Below are positions 1 through 8,455 of a stretch of DNA of 64,000 nucleotides, one piece after another. The first letter of the stretch is position 1. Each line of letters begins with the position of its first letter. Location of the stretch: the NCBI RefSeq assembly GCF_001038425.2, contig NZ_LDPV02000052.1, positions 62,001 through 126,000 on the forward strand, written 5' to 3'. Both the position numbers and the translations under genes were made by a program. The notes below the pieces were generated by a model that worked only from the letters and a program-made list of their open reading frames with translations, ran no database searches and was not told the origin of the DNA. Source of the stretch: Ornithinibacillus contaminans. Lineage in GTDB: Bacteria > Bacillota > Bacilli > Bacillales > Amphibacillaceae.

Positions 1-978
1 GCTATTGTTGAGGTACGAAATCTGAAGAAGTCCTACAAGAAACGTAAAACAAAGGAGTACATAACAGCGGTGGATGATATTTCATTTACAGTGAATAGGG
101 GAGAAATCATTGGCTTATTAGGCCCGAATGGTGCGGGGAAGACGACAACGATTAAAATGATTTGTGGTTTAGTGGTTCCAGATAGTGGAACGATTACCAT
201 TAACGGAATTGATAATCAGAAAAAACGGCTCCAGGCTAGGGAACATATAAGTGCTGTTTTGGAAGGTAATCGAAACCTCTACTGGCGTCTTACAGTCCGG
301 GAAAATTTGGAGTATTTTGCAGGGAACCGTGGGATGTCACGAAAAGTGGTTGCACCAAAGATTAACGAGCTATTAAAACAGTTTCAATTAAAGGATAAAG
401 AAAATGAACTGGTTAATCGGCTGTCACGCGGGATGCAACAAAAGCTTGCGATTGCGGTTGCGATGCTTGCAGGTAGTGAAGTGATTCTATTGGATGAACC
501 GACACTAGGCATTGATGTGGAGACAGGGTATGAGGTTCGTGAACTTCTACGTTCTATTGTTACAGAACAAAAGAAGACGATTATCATTACCTCGCATGAT
601 ATGGATGTCATCCAAGATTTATGTGAACGTACGGTTATTATTAATGATGGTACGGTCATTACGAATGATCGAGTGGAAAACCTATTGAAGCTATTTGATG
701 TTCGGGCATATTCGGTTAAGCTTGGAGGGCATTTGAGTGAAGAACAACATGAGCTTCTTTTGCAAAAGTTCCCTGATCTTGTATATATTCCTGATACATT
801 TCAATCGACACTAGAGGTTGAATTGATTCAAAGTGAGGCGATTTACGATTTGTTTGATGTGCTTAAATTAGAACAAATCCCGGTCGATACCATTGATCGT
901 AAAACGATTAACTTTGAGCAGGTCTTTATGAAGATTGTAAAAGGAGGCGAAAAATATGCGCTTTCTGAACGTGCTTAA
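1..978 (+). CDS. ABC exporter ATP-binding protein, 5' end cut by window
   Basis: Nucleotide-binding subunit of an ABC-2 type exporter that would power the permease encoded next at the cytoplasmic membrane. The frame is open from base 1, so the N-terminus lies outside the window. Visible motifs in order are Walker A (GPNGAGKTT, about residue 41 of the visible part), signature LSRGMQQKL, Walker B (ILLDEPT) and the switch histidine in ITSHD. A C-terminal extension of roughly 100 residues follows, as is common in exporter subunits. The stop overlaps the permease start by 23 bases, which suggests translational coupling. The substrate cannot be told from sequence. Confidence 0.93.
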   Translation, partial: AIVEVRNLKKSYKKRKTKEYITAVDDISFTVNRGEIIGLLGPNGAGKTTTIKMICGLVVPDSGTITINGIDNQKKRLQAREHISAVLEGNRNLYWRLTVRENLEYFAGNRGMSRKVVAPKINELLKQFQLKDKENELVNRLSRGMQQKLAIAVAMLAGSEVILLDEPTLGIDVETGYEVRELLRSIVTEQKKTIIITSHDMDVIQDLCERTVIINDGTVITNDRVENLLKLFDVRAYSVKLGGHLSEEQHELLLQKFPDLVYIPDTFQSTLEVELIQSEAIYDLFDVLKLEQIPVDTIDRKTINFEQVFMKIVKGGEKYALSERA

Positions 979-1729
979 TGCCAATATCCGCAGGGAATAT
1001 CTATTGTTGAAGCGGTACATGCCGAATACAATTGCAATGATTATTACGTTTTATGTGCTGTTCTTAGGAATGTTTGCCGGTATTTCATTAATTGGTGATC
1101 CGAGTTCACAGGATACGAATATTCAATACGTGATTGTAAATTATATCTTTTGGTTCTTGGCAATGTTAGTCGTGAATGATATCGGTTGGCAAATTACAAA
1201 TGAAGCAACACAAGGGACACTGGAGCAATTAGGTATGTCCCCAATCGGAATATGGAAAATAATGATGTCGCGATTAATTTCGACAACGATCATTGAATTT
1301 ATTATCATCATTGCCTTACTTTACTTAAGTATGTTAACGGCAGGACAATGGTTGAATGTTGATGTACTATCTATTCTGCCCATTTTAATCTTGACGCTTA
1401 TTAGTATGTTTGGCCTGGGTATGATTATTGCTGGATTCACAATGATTTTGAAGCAAATTCAGGCATTTTTACAGATACTACAATTTCTCTTAGCTGGATT
1501 AACGTTTGTTCCATTAAGTGTTGCACCATTCTTAGCATTTTTCCCATTTGTTAAAGGAATTGATATGGTTCGAGATGTGATGATAAATGGTGTATCGATT
1601 AGTCAATTTCCTATAGGGGATATATTGATATTGGTATTTAATGCTGTATTTTACTTTGGGCTTGGTTTAATTATATTCTTGCGTTGTGAACGATTTGCCA
1701 TGCAAAAAGGACTACTTGCCCATTATTAA
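956..1729 (+). CDS. ABC-2 type transporter permease
   Basis: Membrane subunit partnered with the ATPase just upstream. The 257-residue protein has about six hydrophobic segments (first near residues 24-48, last near 228-247) and a short cytoplasmic N-terminus, the usual size and layout for single-domain ABC-2 permeases. The ATG follows the ribosome binding site AAAGGAGG inside the end of the ATPase gene. A strong hairpin terminator follows the stop, so this is the last gene of the operon. Export of an amphiphile, peptide or drug is the family expectation; nothing here fixes the substrate. Confidence 0.9.
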   Translation: MRFLNVLNANIRREYLLLKRYMPNTIAMIITFYVLFLGMFAGISLIGDPSSQDTNIQYVIVNYIFWFLAMLVVNDIGWQITNEATQGTLEQLGMSPIGIWKIMMSRLISTTIIEFIIIIALLYLSMLTAGQWLNVDVLSILPILILTLISMFGLGMIIAGFTMILKQIQAFLQILQFLLAGLTFVPLSVAPFLAFFPFVKGIDMVRDVMINGVSISQFPIGDILILVFNAVFYFGLGLIIFLRCERFAMQKGLLAHY

Positions 1730-1730
1730 G

Positions 1731-1771
1731 AAAAAGTGATAGTAACTGAATCAGTTGCTATCACTTTTTTT
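1731..1771 (+). terminator. Rho-independent terminator of the ABC exporter operon
   Basis: Arms AGTGATAGTAACTGA and TCAGTTGCTATCACT form a 15-bp stem with one G-U pair, followed by seven T. It starts two bases after the permease stop. Confidence 0.9.
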
Positions 1772-1836
1772 GGTGATATGGTTCGGTGTGCTAGTAAATT
1801 ATCAGCTAATTTCCTGAAAATAGGTTACTGTCTGAT

Positions 1837-1864
1837 GCAAGGATTTGCCAGTAATCATAGGTTA
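1837..1864 (+). promoter_or_regulatory. Possible sigma-K promoter of the coat protein gene
   Basis: CATAGGTTA at 1856-1864 matches the sigma-K -10 pattern CATAnnnTA and lies about 33 bases before the cotD-like start. The -35 is weak (GCAA near 1837). Late mother-cell expression would suit a coat protein, but this assignment is inferred from one short match. Confidence 0.4.
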
Positions 1865-1897
1865 ATAGTGAACTTATCACAAGAAAGGGGATTGTAA

Positions 1898-2392
1898 ATG
1901 AGACATCGTAGAATGAATTGCGGATGCCCAACCAATCAAGTTGTGCATCCTACTCAAGAAAATGTCGTACACCAATGCTCAGAAGAAACCGTTCAACATA
2001 TTCATCCATCTCACACTACTGTTGTAAACCATCACTTAATTAAGAACCAACACGTTTATCCACACTCTACCTCCGTACAAAATACGGTTAACAGCGTTGA
2101 TGAGTTTGGTGGAGCGTTTAATGTGCCAGCTGCACCTGGTCAAGTAGCAGGGGCATTCGATCCGGGCTTAGGAGCTGGTGTGCCTGGCTATGGAATGGGT
2201 CCTGGTGCTGCACCTGGCCAAGTGGCAGGAGCATTTGATCCAGGCGCGGTAGCAGGTGCAGGAACTGGTTTAGGTGGTTGGGGTGGAACTCCAACACAAG
2301 TAGCAGGAGCAATGGACCCAGGCTTAGGATACGGTGCACCAAGCGCAGGACTTGGAGCACAGCAGTGGAAAAAACCTAAGAAATGGTGTTAA
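1898..2392 (+). CDS. cotD: CotD-family spore coat protein with glycine-rich repeated tail
   Basis: Probable inner spore coat protein. The N-terminal 65 residues show the CotD pattern: a Cys-rich start (NCGCP), VHPTQENVVHQC, then a His-rich stretch (HIHPSHTTVVNHHL). B. subtilis CotD is only about 75 residues; this 164-residue form adds a Gly/Ala/Pro-rich tail containing three copies of QVAGA(F/M)DPG. The ATG follows GAAAGGGG. A terminator follows at once, so it is monocistronic. The family call rests on the N-terminus; the tail is an extension whose role is unknown. Confidence 0.8.
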   Translation: MRHRRMNCGCPTNQVVHPTQENVVHQCSEETVQHIHPSHTTVVNHHLIKNQHVYPHSTSVQNTVNSVDEFGGAFNVPAAPGQVAGAFDPGLGAGVPGYGMGPGAAPGQVAGAFDPGAVAGAGTGLGGWGGTPTQVAGAMDPGLGYGAPSAGLGAQQWKKPKKWC

Positions 2393-2401
2393 CATGATAT
2401 G

Positions 2402-2426
2402 GGCTAGCTTATGCTAGCCTCTTTTA
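2402..2426 (+). terminator. Terminator after the cotD-like gene
   Basis: GGCTAGC-TTAT-GCTAGCC followed by TCTTTT, a perfect 7-bp stem ten bases after the stop. Confidence 0.8.
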
Positions 2427-2506
2427 ATTTGTTGATACTATATGCTAGCACATATAAAAGTAACAATGATAGTAGCATATAACGAATAAAAATAGGATGT
2501 GTACAT

Positions 2507-3061
2507 ATGAAGGTACTCACTGTTACGGGGTATAAACCAACGGAAATCGGTATTTTTAAAGAAAATGACCCGAAGATTGCTATTATAAAAGCTGCAATCG
2601 AAAAAAGGCTAATTGGATTTATTGAGGAAGGGCTAGAGTGGATATTAATTTCCGGACAAAAAGGTGTGGAACTATGGGCGGCTGAGGTAGCGCTAGAACT
2701 AAAGGAGGAATATGACATCCAAATTGGCATTATCCCTCCGTTTGAAAAACAAGAAGAACGATGGTCCGAGGATTTAAAATTGAAGTATGAAGAGTTAACA
2801 ATGGTCGCTGACTTTTACCAACCACTTTATAATGGAGAATATAAAGGTCCTTATCAATTTCGAGCTAAAAATAAATGGCTCGTCGAAAAAAGTGATGCTT
2901 GTTTGCTATTGTTGGATGATGAATATCCTGGGAGTATTCGCTTCTTTTATGAGGAAGCAAAGCAAGCAACTAAGGATTACCCTGTTTATTTGATTACTCC
3001 AGCAGATTTAGATGATATCGTTGAAGAAATGCGGATGGCTGATCCAGATTACTGGAATTAG
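2507..3061 (+). CDS. ypsA: YpsA family protein (DUF1273, SLOG-like fold)
   Basis: The 184-residue product resembles B. subtilis YpsA along its length: MKVLTVTGYKP at the N-terminus, GLEWILISGQKGVELWAAE near residues 43-61, and IGIIPPFEKQE. The glycine motif and acidic residues are those of the SLOG/Rossmann nucleotide-binding superfamily. In Gram-positive relatives YpsA has been linked to cell division and sits near gpsB; here it is not beside gpsB. The ATG at 2507 gives the conserved N-terminus. Its ligand is not evident from the sequence. Confidence 0.88.
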   Translation: MKVLTVTGYKPTEIGIFKENDPKIAIIKAAIEKRLIGFIEEGLEWILISGQKGVELWAAEVALELKEEYDIQIGIIPPFEKQEERWSEDLKLKYEELTMVADFYQPLYNGEYKGPYQFRAKNKWLVEKSDACLLLLDDEYPGSIRFFYEEAKQATKDYPVYLITPADLDDIVEEMRMADPDYWN

Positions 3062-3167
3062 TACAGAATGCTTTGCAGGAATTTGGCAATGAAAAATCGA
3101 ATAATAGGTAGTGAAAAGTGAGTTCGCAAGTAGCATGGTCAAATAGCTGCTGAGAGGAGCAACGTTC

Positions 3168-4061
3168 ATGAATAAGTTTCCTGTACTATATACGAAAAGA
3201 TTGCAATTAGTAGAAATCGATCATCGATTTACCGACGCATTTTACCGGATTTTATCACGTGATGAGGTAACGAAATATTACGGGCGGGATAGCCTGAAAT
3301 CCGTTGATGAAGCAGCGGATCTAATTGATTCTTTTCAAGTCCTTTTTAAGGAAGGACGCGGTTTTCGTTGGGGAATTATCGTGAGGGAATCAGATGAGTT
3401 CATTGGTACGATTGGAATTCACCACTATAATTCTGAGCAAAAACGGGCAGAAATTGGATTTGAGCTTCATCCAAATCATTGGCGAAAAGGGATCATAACC
3501 GAAGCGATTGAAAAAGTACTAGACTATTGCTTCCAGGAGTTAAGCATTTATCGAATTGGCGCAATCACATTTCCAGCAAATACAGCTTCCAATCGCCTAT
3601 TAGAAAAAGTAGGTTTTACACGAGAAGGGTCACTACGAGGTTATATTTATCAACATAATCAATCACATGATGCACATGTTTTATCTCTTATAAAGCCAGA
3701 TTGGATGCGGAAAAAGTACCATATGGAAGCGCCAATCCAATATACCGACCATATGACTGAAATCATCAAACGATCAGAAGCGGCGGGAGATTTCGATAAT
3801 CTCCCTGGTAAAGGAAAGCCACTAAATCTTGGGCGAAACTATACGAACCCATCCGAAGCACAGCTCTATAAAACATTAAAAGATAATCATATTTTGCCAG
3901 CCTGGGTGGAACTAGCCAATGAAATTGATCAGTTGAAAGAAAAGCTAGTTGGATTAGAAGGAAAGGAACGGCGCAAGCTAGTAAAAGAGATTAATAAAAA
4001 AATAAAAGCATATAATTACGCTTGTCCACCTTCTTTGCAGCGAAATAAGGTGAGTGAATAA
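3168..4061 (+). CDS. GNAT acetyltransferase fused to a DUF1992 (DnaJC28-like) domain
   Basis: Two-domain protein of 297 residues. Residues 1-175 are a RimJ/RimL-type N-acetyltransferase: the acetyl-CoA loop appears as HPNHWRKGIITEA, followed by the conserved NxxSNRLLEKVGF-like stretch. Residues about 188-290 are a DUF1992 domain with its hallmark DFDNLPGKGKPL and a basic helical C-terminus. Stand-alone DUF1992 proteins have no established biochemical role. The reading frame runs through both domains without interruption, so this is a fusion, not two genes. The ATG follows GAGAGGAGC. The substrate of the acetyltransferase is unknown. Confidence 0.85.
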   Translation: MNKFPVLYTKRLQLVEIDHRFTDAFYRILSRDEVTKYYGRDSLKSVDEAADLIDSFQVLFKEGRGFRWGIIVRESDEFIGTIGIHHYNSEQKRAEIGFELHPNHWRKGIITEAIEKVLDYCFQELSIYRIGAITFPANTASNRLLEKVGFTREGSLRGYIYQHNQSHDAHVLSLIKPDWMRKKYHMEAPIQYTDHMTEIIKRSEAAGDFDNLPGKGKPLNLGRNYTNPSEAQLYKTLKDNHILPAWVELANEIDQLKEKLVGLEGKERRKLVKEINKKIKAYNYACPPSLQRNKVSE

Positions 4062-4084
4062 GCCTGTAGCATCGTCAAAACCAG

Positions 4085-4116
4085 CAAAAAAGAGTGGACG
4101 CCCTAGCCCACTCTAT
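4085..4116 (-). terminator. Terminator of the DUF1906 gene
   Basis: Read on the minus strand: AGAGTGG and CCACTCT arms around a 10-base loop, then TTTTTT. It lies between two convergent genes and begins four bases beyond the minus-strand stop. Confidence 0.75.
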
Positions 4117-4120
4117 TAAG

Positions 4121-4933
4121 CTACCATAAGAAATCTAGCATGCTGTCTTGAAATAGATTAGTATCAATGTTGCAAGCCTCTCCATGTAGCGCGTATTGCC
4201 ATCCATATACTCTGGCATTTTCTGGTCCTTGTGGGTTATATTCTGGTGCGTTTTCTTTTGTTGTGATTTCACCTTGAGGATATGCTGTCCATACGATTGT
4301 ATTTTCTTGAGCGTCTTGGTTCATCTCATTATAAGCATTCATCAATTCGCTTTCTTCATCAAATACGCCATATACGCCAGGCTCATAGTTAGATTCTGCT
4401 AGCGTTGTGTACCATCCTTCTATAAATGCTGTATCTACTGGGTAATCAGGTTCGATGTCAACGAAAATTGCCACGCCATCAGGAATTTCTAATTCTCCAG
4501 CAAGTGCAATCGCCTGGTTGGCGTGATTAACACCATTGTCATGCCCTCGCGCATCCTCTACATGATTATAGATTACGAGAATACGAATATCATTGTCGTG
4601 AAGTAGGTTGGCTTCATCGGCATCGATTCCTGCGGAGACGCCTTCTTTCTCACCCAAGTAACGTCCCCATACCTCAGGTTCTCCATAATTCTCGACTACA
4701 CACCCAAGAAAATCTTCATCCGTATATGTTGCCGAGTCTACACCCCAATGGATTTCGTCACCATTACCAGTATCCCCGTCATTATTATTCCCGGTATCAT
4801 TTTCTTGTTCACCAGAACTTGGATTATCTGGTTCATCTGGTGGAGTAGGCTGATTTGGAAAAATGTTAACTATAAGTCCGATGGCAATTACAGCTGCTAA
4901 AACGATAAGGGGAAAAAGTTCGAAATTCTTCAT
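4121..4933 (-). CDS. Membrane-anchored DUF1906 (Rv2525c-like) glycoside-hydrolase-like protein
   Basis: The 270-residue protein begins with a single membrane segment (about residues 7-25, signal anchor or uncleaved signal), then a low-complexity spacer rich in Pro, Asp, Gly and Asn (residues 28-60), then a globular domain starting at HWGVDSATY. The domain has the features of DUF1906/glycoside-hydrolase-like TIM barrels: an Asp near the first strand, the acidic VAIFVDIEPDYP motif (about residue 155), and a closing strand with YGWQYA and a final Asp. It should sit outside the membrane facing the wall. Whether it is an active hydrolase is not shown by sequence. Confidence 0.8.
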   Translation of the reverse strand: MKNFELFPLIVLAAVIAIGLIVNIFPNQPTPPDEPDNPSSGEQENDTGNNNDGDTGNGDEIHWGVDSATYTDEDFLGCVVENYGEPEVWGRYLGEKEGVSAGIDADEANLLHDNDIRILVIYNHVEDARGHDNGVNHANQAIALAGELEIPDGVAIFVDIEPDYPVDTAFIEGWYTTLAESNYEPGVYGVFDEESELMNAYNEMNQDAQENTIVWTAYPQGEITTKENAPEYNPQGPENARVYGWQYALHGEACNIDTNLFQDSMLDFLW

Positions 4934-5082
4934 GAAGTCTTACCCTCCCTTCAAACCCCTATAGCATTCTATTACAGGGGAGAAGGATCGGTGTGGGCAG
5001 CCTATTTATAGATGTGGTATTGCAATGTGTTTGTTATAATGAGTAAATGAGTACTAACGTTAACAGGACATGAGGTGATTTA

Positions 5083-5235
5083 ATGGACTTTATCATTAGT
5101 TTATTGGTATATATCATTCCGATTATCATTCTTTACTTTGTGATTTCAGCTGCTGTTAGAAATGGGATTAATAGTTCTGATGTTGCAAAAATTCTACGAG
5201 AAAAGAATGAAGAACTTACTAAGAAACGGAAGTAA
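5083..5235 (+). CDS. Small membrane protein, 50 residues
   Basis: Short ORF with a good ribosome binding site (GAGGTGATT, seven bases before ATG). The product has one hydrophobic helix (about residues 3-24) followed by a charged tail with many Lys and Glu ending in KKRK. No family is recognised. A clear terminator downstream at 5286-5318 supports it being a real monocistronic gene. Confidence 0.65.
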   Translation: MDFIISLLVYIIPIIILYFVISAAVRNGINSSDVAKILREKNEELTKKRK

Positions 5236-5285
5236 ATAGCGCTATTGATATTGGCGACTTAAATTAAATAATGAACTGCAAGCAG

Positions 5286-5318
5286 ACACCTGTGTAATAA
5301 CTTACCAGGTGTTTTTTT
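5286..5318 (+). terminator. Terminator after the 50-residue membrane protein
   Basis: ACACCTG and CAGGTGT arms around a 13-base loop, then seven T. Confidence 0.8.
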
Positions 5319-5409
5319 GCAGGAAAAAGGTAAATGCTTGTCGAATATTTTAGTAATGGAAAGAGTAGTTAACGGGAGCTAGATGATAGAAAGGGAAAGG
5401 AAGTATCTT

Positions 5410-6117
5410 ATGGCCAATATCAAGGAAATTCGATTAGAAGAAAAATCCTATCACGATTATTGCTATGACAATTATGCATTATTTGAAGCGGGTTCATGGT
5501 TACACAAGCCTGTTCAAACGGTCATCGATTTATTTCCTTTCTTTGAAGACTACGAAACGATGAAAGTCCTTGACTTAGGAAGTGGCGTTGGACGAAACAG
5601 TATTCCGATTGCTGAAATGATACGGGATAATGGGAAGACTGGAGCAGTAGTATGTGTCGACCTATTACAATCTGCTATCGAAAAATTAACGACGTACAGT
5701 GCTCAATTTGCAGTCGAGGATATGATTAGCACGCATCGATCATCTATTGAAGAGTTTCGTATAGCAGAAAATTCATATGATCTTATTGTTGCTGTCTCGA
5801 GCTTGGAGCATGTGGAGTCGATTGACCAATTGGACGATGTATTAAAAAGAATGGCCGTCGGTACGAAAAAGCATGGAATTAACTGTATCATTATCAATTC
5901 TGAAGTAGAAGAAATAGACCAGAACACAAAGGAATCGCTTGATGTAAAAATGGAGATTAACGCAACAAAAGAAGAAATGTTCCATAGATTAGAGATGGCA
6001 TATGGAGGCTGGATAGTTCTGAAAAAACTCGTAAGACCACTAGAATATTCTATTAATAGAGGTGGTCGAGACATCCAGCTTAATACAAGTGCAATTACTT
6101 ATGTCGTGAGAAAATAA
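5410..6117 (+). CDS. Class I SAM-dependent methyltransferase
   Basis: Methyltransferase of unknown substrate, 235 residues from this start. Motif I is VLDLGSGVGRN (near residue 54), followed by an acidic strand-2 end (VVCVDLLQSAI) and the SYDLIVAVSSLEHV motif IV region. An in-frame ATG at 5383 would add nine residues, but the ATG at 5410 has the better-spaced AAAGG and starts at the conserved-looking NIKEIRLEEKSYHD. The next gene, a Nudix hydrolase, starts 14 bases after the stop, so the two are probably co-transcribed. Confidence 0.85.
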   Translation: MANIKEIRLEEKSYHDYCYDNYALFEAGSWLHKPVQTVIDLFPFFEDYETMKVLDLGSGVGRNSIPIAEMIRDNGKTGAVVCVDLLQSAIEKLTTYSAQFAVEDMISTHRSSIEEFRIAENSYDLIVAVSSLEHVESIDQLDDVLKRMAVGTKKHGINCIIINSEVEEIDQNTKESLDVKMEINATKEEMFHRLEMAYGGWIVLKKLVRPLEYSINRGGRDIQLNTSAITYVVRK

Positions 6118-6131
6118 GGGGGAGCAATCGT

Positions 6132-6650
6132 ATGACATCTATACATGTCAACTGGGGAAAATCCAACGTCAAATTAACCTGGAAACAAGATTATGTTGCA
6201 CCTAGAGAATTGGTAACTAGTGTTCACGGATTCTGCTTTTCGGATGAAAAATTGCTACTCGTGGATCTAAATCAGCGAGGATGGGATATTCCAGGTGGAC
6301 ATATTGAACCTCATGAAACTCCAGAAGAATGCTTTCATAGAGAAGTAATCGAAGAAGGATATGTGGAAGGCATAAATAGTCTCCTAGGTTCTGTTGAAAT
6401 CGACCATCATGAGAATCCAGCTTGGGATGATAATAGCCCTTATCCAATAATCGGCTATCAAATGTTTTACCGAATGGATATTACCACGTTCCATGACTTT
6501 GAAGGTAGGCATGAGGCGAGTAGAAGAAAATTGATTAACCCAATAGACATTGGGAAATATTATCAAGGCGTTAGTGTCATTCATCGAGAGATTCTGGCTT
6601 ATGCAGTACAAATGGGATCGAAAATACTTCTTAACGAAAGAAAAGGATAA
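6132..6650 (+). CDS. Nudix hydrolase
   Basis: Pyrophosphohydrolase of the Nudix superfamily, 172 residues. The Nudix box is seen as GGHIEPHE, seven residues, then REVIEEGY near residues 55-78, matching Gx5Ex7REUxEExG with Tyr at the last hydrophobic position. The substrate (nucleotide, sugar nucleotide or other) is not predictable. It follows the methyltransferase closely with the binding site GGGGGAG. The last 20 bases overlap the convergent membrane protein gene. Confidence 0.88.
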   Translation: MTSIHVNWGKSNVKLTWKQDYVAPRELVTSVHGFCFSDEKLLLVDLNQRGWDIPGGHIEPHETPEECFHREVIEEGYVEGINSLLGSVEIDHHENPAWDDNSPYPIIGYQMFYRMDITTFHDFEGRHEASRRKLINPIDIGKYYQGVSVIHREILAYAVQMGSKILLNERKG

Positions 6651-7017
6651 ACGGGAAAAATAGCCATGCATCATCCACATATAAAATCATGAGCACACCA
6701 ATCAAAACCCCAATTGTAACAAAAATTTCCAGGTGTGTTCTTTTTTTGATTAAATGGAATGAGTAACCGGTAGCTAAAGCTAAAAACACAAAAGTTAAGC
6801 CAACAGTAAACTGTCCGATACTAAACCCCGCCAAAAAGCTAAAGATATAGTTTCCTAGCGCCGCCAACCAATAAAGCTGATGCTTACCCTTAATAGCAAA
6901 TACCAACGCTAATAGTGTGATTGCAAGTGCGGAAAATGCAATGACCGAAAAAATAGCCACGATAAAATCTCTCCCTTTTCTCCCTATCCATGTAATCCCT
7001 AATTCCACGAGTTTCAC
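6631..7017 (-). CDS. Integral membrane protein of unknown function
   Basis: Protein of up to 128 residues with four hydrophobic segments. Two starts are possible on the minus strand: GTG at 7017 (no convincing binding site) and GTG at 6960, which has GGGAGAG about nine bases upstream and begins exactly at the first membrane helix; the shorter form is the more likely product. It converges with and slightly overlaps the Nudix gene. No family is recognised. Confidence 0.6.
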   Translation of the reverse strand: MKLVELGITWIGRKGRDFIVAIFSVIAFSALAITLLALVFAIKGKHQLYWLAALGNYIFSFLAGFSIGQFTVGLTFVFLALATGYSFHLIKKRTHLEIFVTIGVLIGVLMILYVDDAWLFFPFILFFR

Positions 7018-7055
7018 TCGAGGTACTTTATTTTCTTCATAACTATTCCAAAAAA

Positions 7056-7111
7056 CTTAAGATATTCTTAAGAATTCTTTTAAGCTTTTCTTATGTTTTG
7101 CTCGGTATATT
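7056..7111 (+). promoter_or_regulatory. Four-box operator and promoter of the YiiX-like gene
   Basis: Boxes CTTAAG (7056), CTTAAG (7067), TTTAAG (7079) and CTTATG (7090) are spaced 11, 12 and 11 bases apart. TATATT at 7106-7111, ten bases after the last box, is the likely -10; no good -35 is seen. The same arrangement occurs at 8451-8506. One-turn direct repeats overlapping the -35 region are typical of OmpR/PhoB-family activators, so the regulator at 7763 is the obvious candidate. Confidence 0.75.
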
Positions 7112-7141
7112 GATTATAGAAAATGTAAGAGGTGATATAAT

Positions 7142-7714
7142 ATGAGCGAAAATAAGGTTTATATTCTATTAACAGATACAGGTACTTTGCTTACTAAAAT
7201 AATAAAGCTTTATACGAAAAAAGACTATAATCACGCCTCGATTGCCTTTGATCAAGAATTAACAGAGGTATATAGCTTTGGAAGGAAAGAAGCAAACAAC
7301 CCTTTTGTAGGGGGATTTGTTCAAGAGGATGTTACAACTACTTTATTTATACACGCGAGGTGTGCGGTCTATTCGTTTTCCGTAACTGAGGATCAAAAGC
7401 GAAGGATGAAGTATTATATTGAAGGAATTAAATCACAAAGGGATGACTATCGCTATAATTTCCTAGGATTATTCGGTGTTATGTTTAATAAACCAATAAC
7501 TAGAAAAAATGCTTTCTTCTGTTCGCAATTTGTTGCATCTGTTCTAGAGGAAAGTAACCGTGTTGAATTCGATAAGCCTCTTTCGCTTATAGCGCCACAT
7601 GACTTAGTCGAGATGGCTGACGTACAATTAGAATATGAAGGGCTATTAATGAATTATACGAATAACAATTCGGTGAAAGTACCACGCATTCCTGTTAATT
7701 TATGGGCTATGTAA
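7142..7714 (+). CDS. YiiX/YaeF-like permuted papain-fold cysteine hydrolase
   Basis: The 190-residue protein fits the permuted NlpC/P60 (YiiX/YebB/YaeF-like) family. The catalytic His is in YNHASIAF (about residue 31) and the Cys in AFFCSQFV (about residue 124), the circularly permuted order. Members act on amide bonds or as lipid or wall modifying enzymes, but the substrate of this one is unknown. The ATG follows GAGGTGATATAAT. The operator just upstream is nearly identical to that of the ABC exporter at 8539, so it is probably a co-regulated target of the regulator encoded next. Confidence 0.78.
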   Translation: MSENKVYILLTDTGTLLTKIIKLYTKKDYNHASIAFDQELTEVYSFGRKEANNPFVGGFVQEDVTTTLFIHARCAVYSFSVTEDQKRRMKYYIEGIKSQRDDYRYNFLGLFGVMFNKPITRKNAFFCSQFVASVLEESNRVEFDKPLSLIAPHDLVEMADVQLEYEGLLMNYTNNNSVKVPRIPVNLWAM

Positions 7715-7762
7715 ATGGATAAATGCAATTGTTGAAAACTTTTTAGTCAAGGGAGAAAAACA

Positions 7763-8455
7763 GTGAACGAGCAAATAAACATTTTAGTTGTTGAAGATGA
7801 CAATGATATTAATCAGTTACTATGTAACATTATCAAGAAAAGTAATTATCAGCCCCAACCTGCCTATTCTGGAACGGAAGCGATGATTTATTTGGAAAAG
7901 CAGCGTTGGGATTTAGTATTACTTGACTTAATGCTTCCTGGCAAGACCGGTGAGGAGCTGCTAGTGGAAATCACGGAAAAAGCTTCTACTCCGGTCATTA
8001 TCATTTCGGCGAAAAATGCCCAGCAAACAAAAGTAGAAAGTTTACGGGCTGGTGCTGATGATTTTATTCCCAAGCCTTTTGATGTGGAAGAAGTAGCTGC
8101 CCGGATTGATTCCGTATTAAGACGATATAAGCAACATCGCAATACGGACCGTAACAGTGCGTTAATCCATAAGGACCTCCATATTGATCTCGAGGAAAAA
8201 TCAGTTCATGTGAACGGAGTGCAGTTACTCTTGACTGCTCGCGAATTCGATATTCTAGTCCTATTAATGGAAGCGCCTAAAAAAGTCTTTTCCAAATCAA
8301 ATCTTTTCGAAAGCGTGTGGAAGGAACCATTTCACGGAGATGACAATACGGTAAATGTGCACATGAGTAACCTACGGAATAAACTAGCCAAGGCAAATCC
8401 GGCACAAGAGTATATCGAAACGATTTGGGGAATGGGGTATCGTCTTAAATCTTAA
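7763..8455 (+). CDS. OmpR/PhoB-family response regulator (YcbL-like)
   Basis: Two-component response regulator of 230 residues. The receiver domain has the acidic pair in VVEDDND, the phospho-acceptor Asp in LVLLDLMLPG (about residue 54), and the Lys in PKPFD (about residue 104). The C-terminal winged helix contains LTAREFDILVLL and ends at WGMGYRL. The start is GTG, seven bases after AAGGGAG. Its cognate kinase is most likely the one at 10246. The order regulator, ABC ATPase, permease, kinase resembles B. subtilis ycbLMNO and bacitracin or lantibiotic response modules. Confidence 0.92.
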   Translation: MNEQINILVVEDDNDINQLLCNIIKKSNYQPQPAYSGTEAMIYLEKQRWDLVLLDLMLPGKTGEELLVEITEKASTPVIIISAKNAQQTKVESLRAGADDFIPKPFDVEEVAARIDSVLRRYKQHRNTDRNSALIHKDLHIDLEEKSVHVNGVQLLLTAREFDILVLLMEAPKKVFSKSNLFESVWKEPFHGDDNTVNVHMSNLRNKLAKANPAQEYIETIWGMGYRLKS

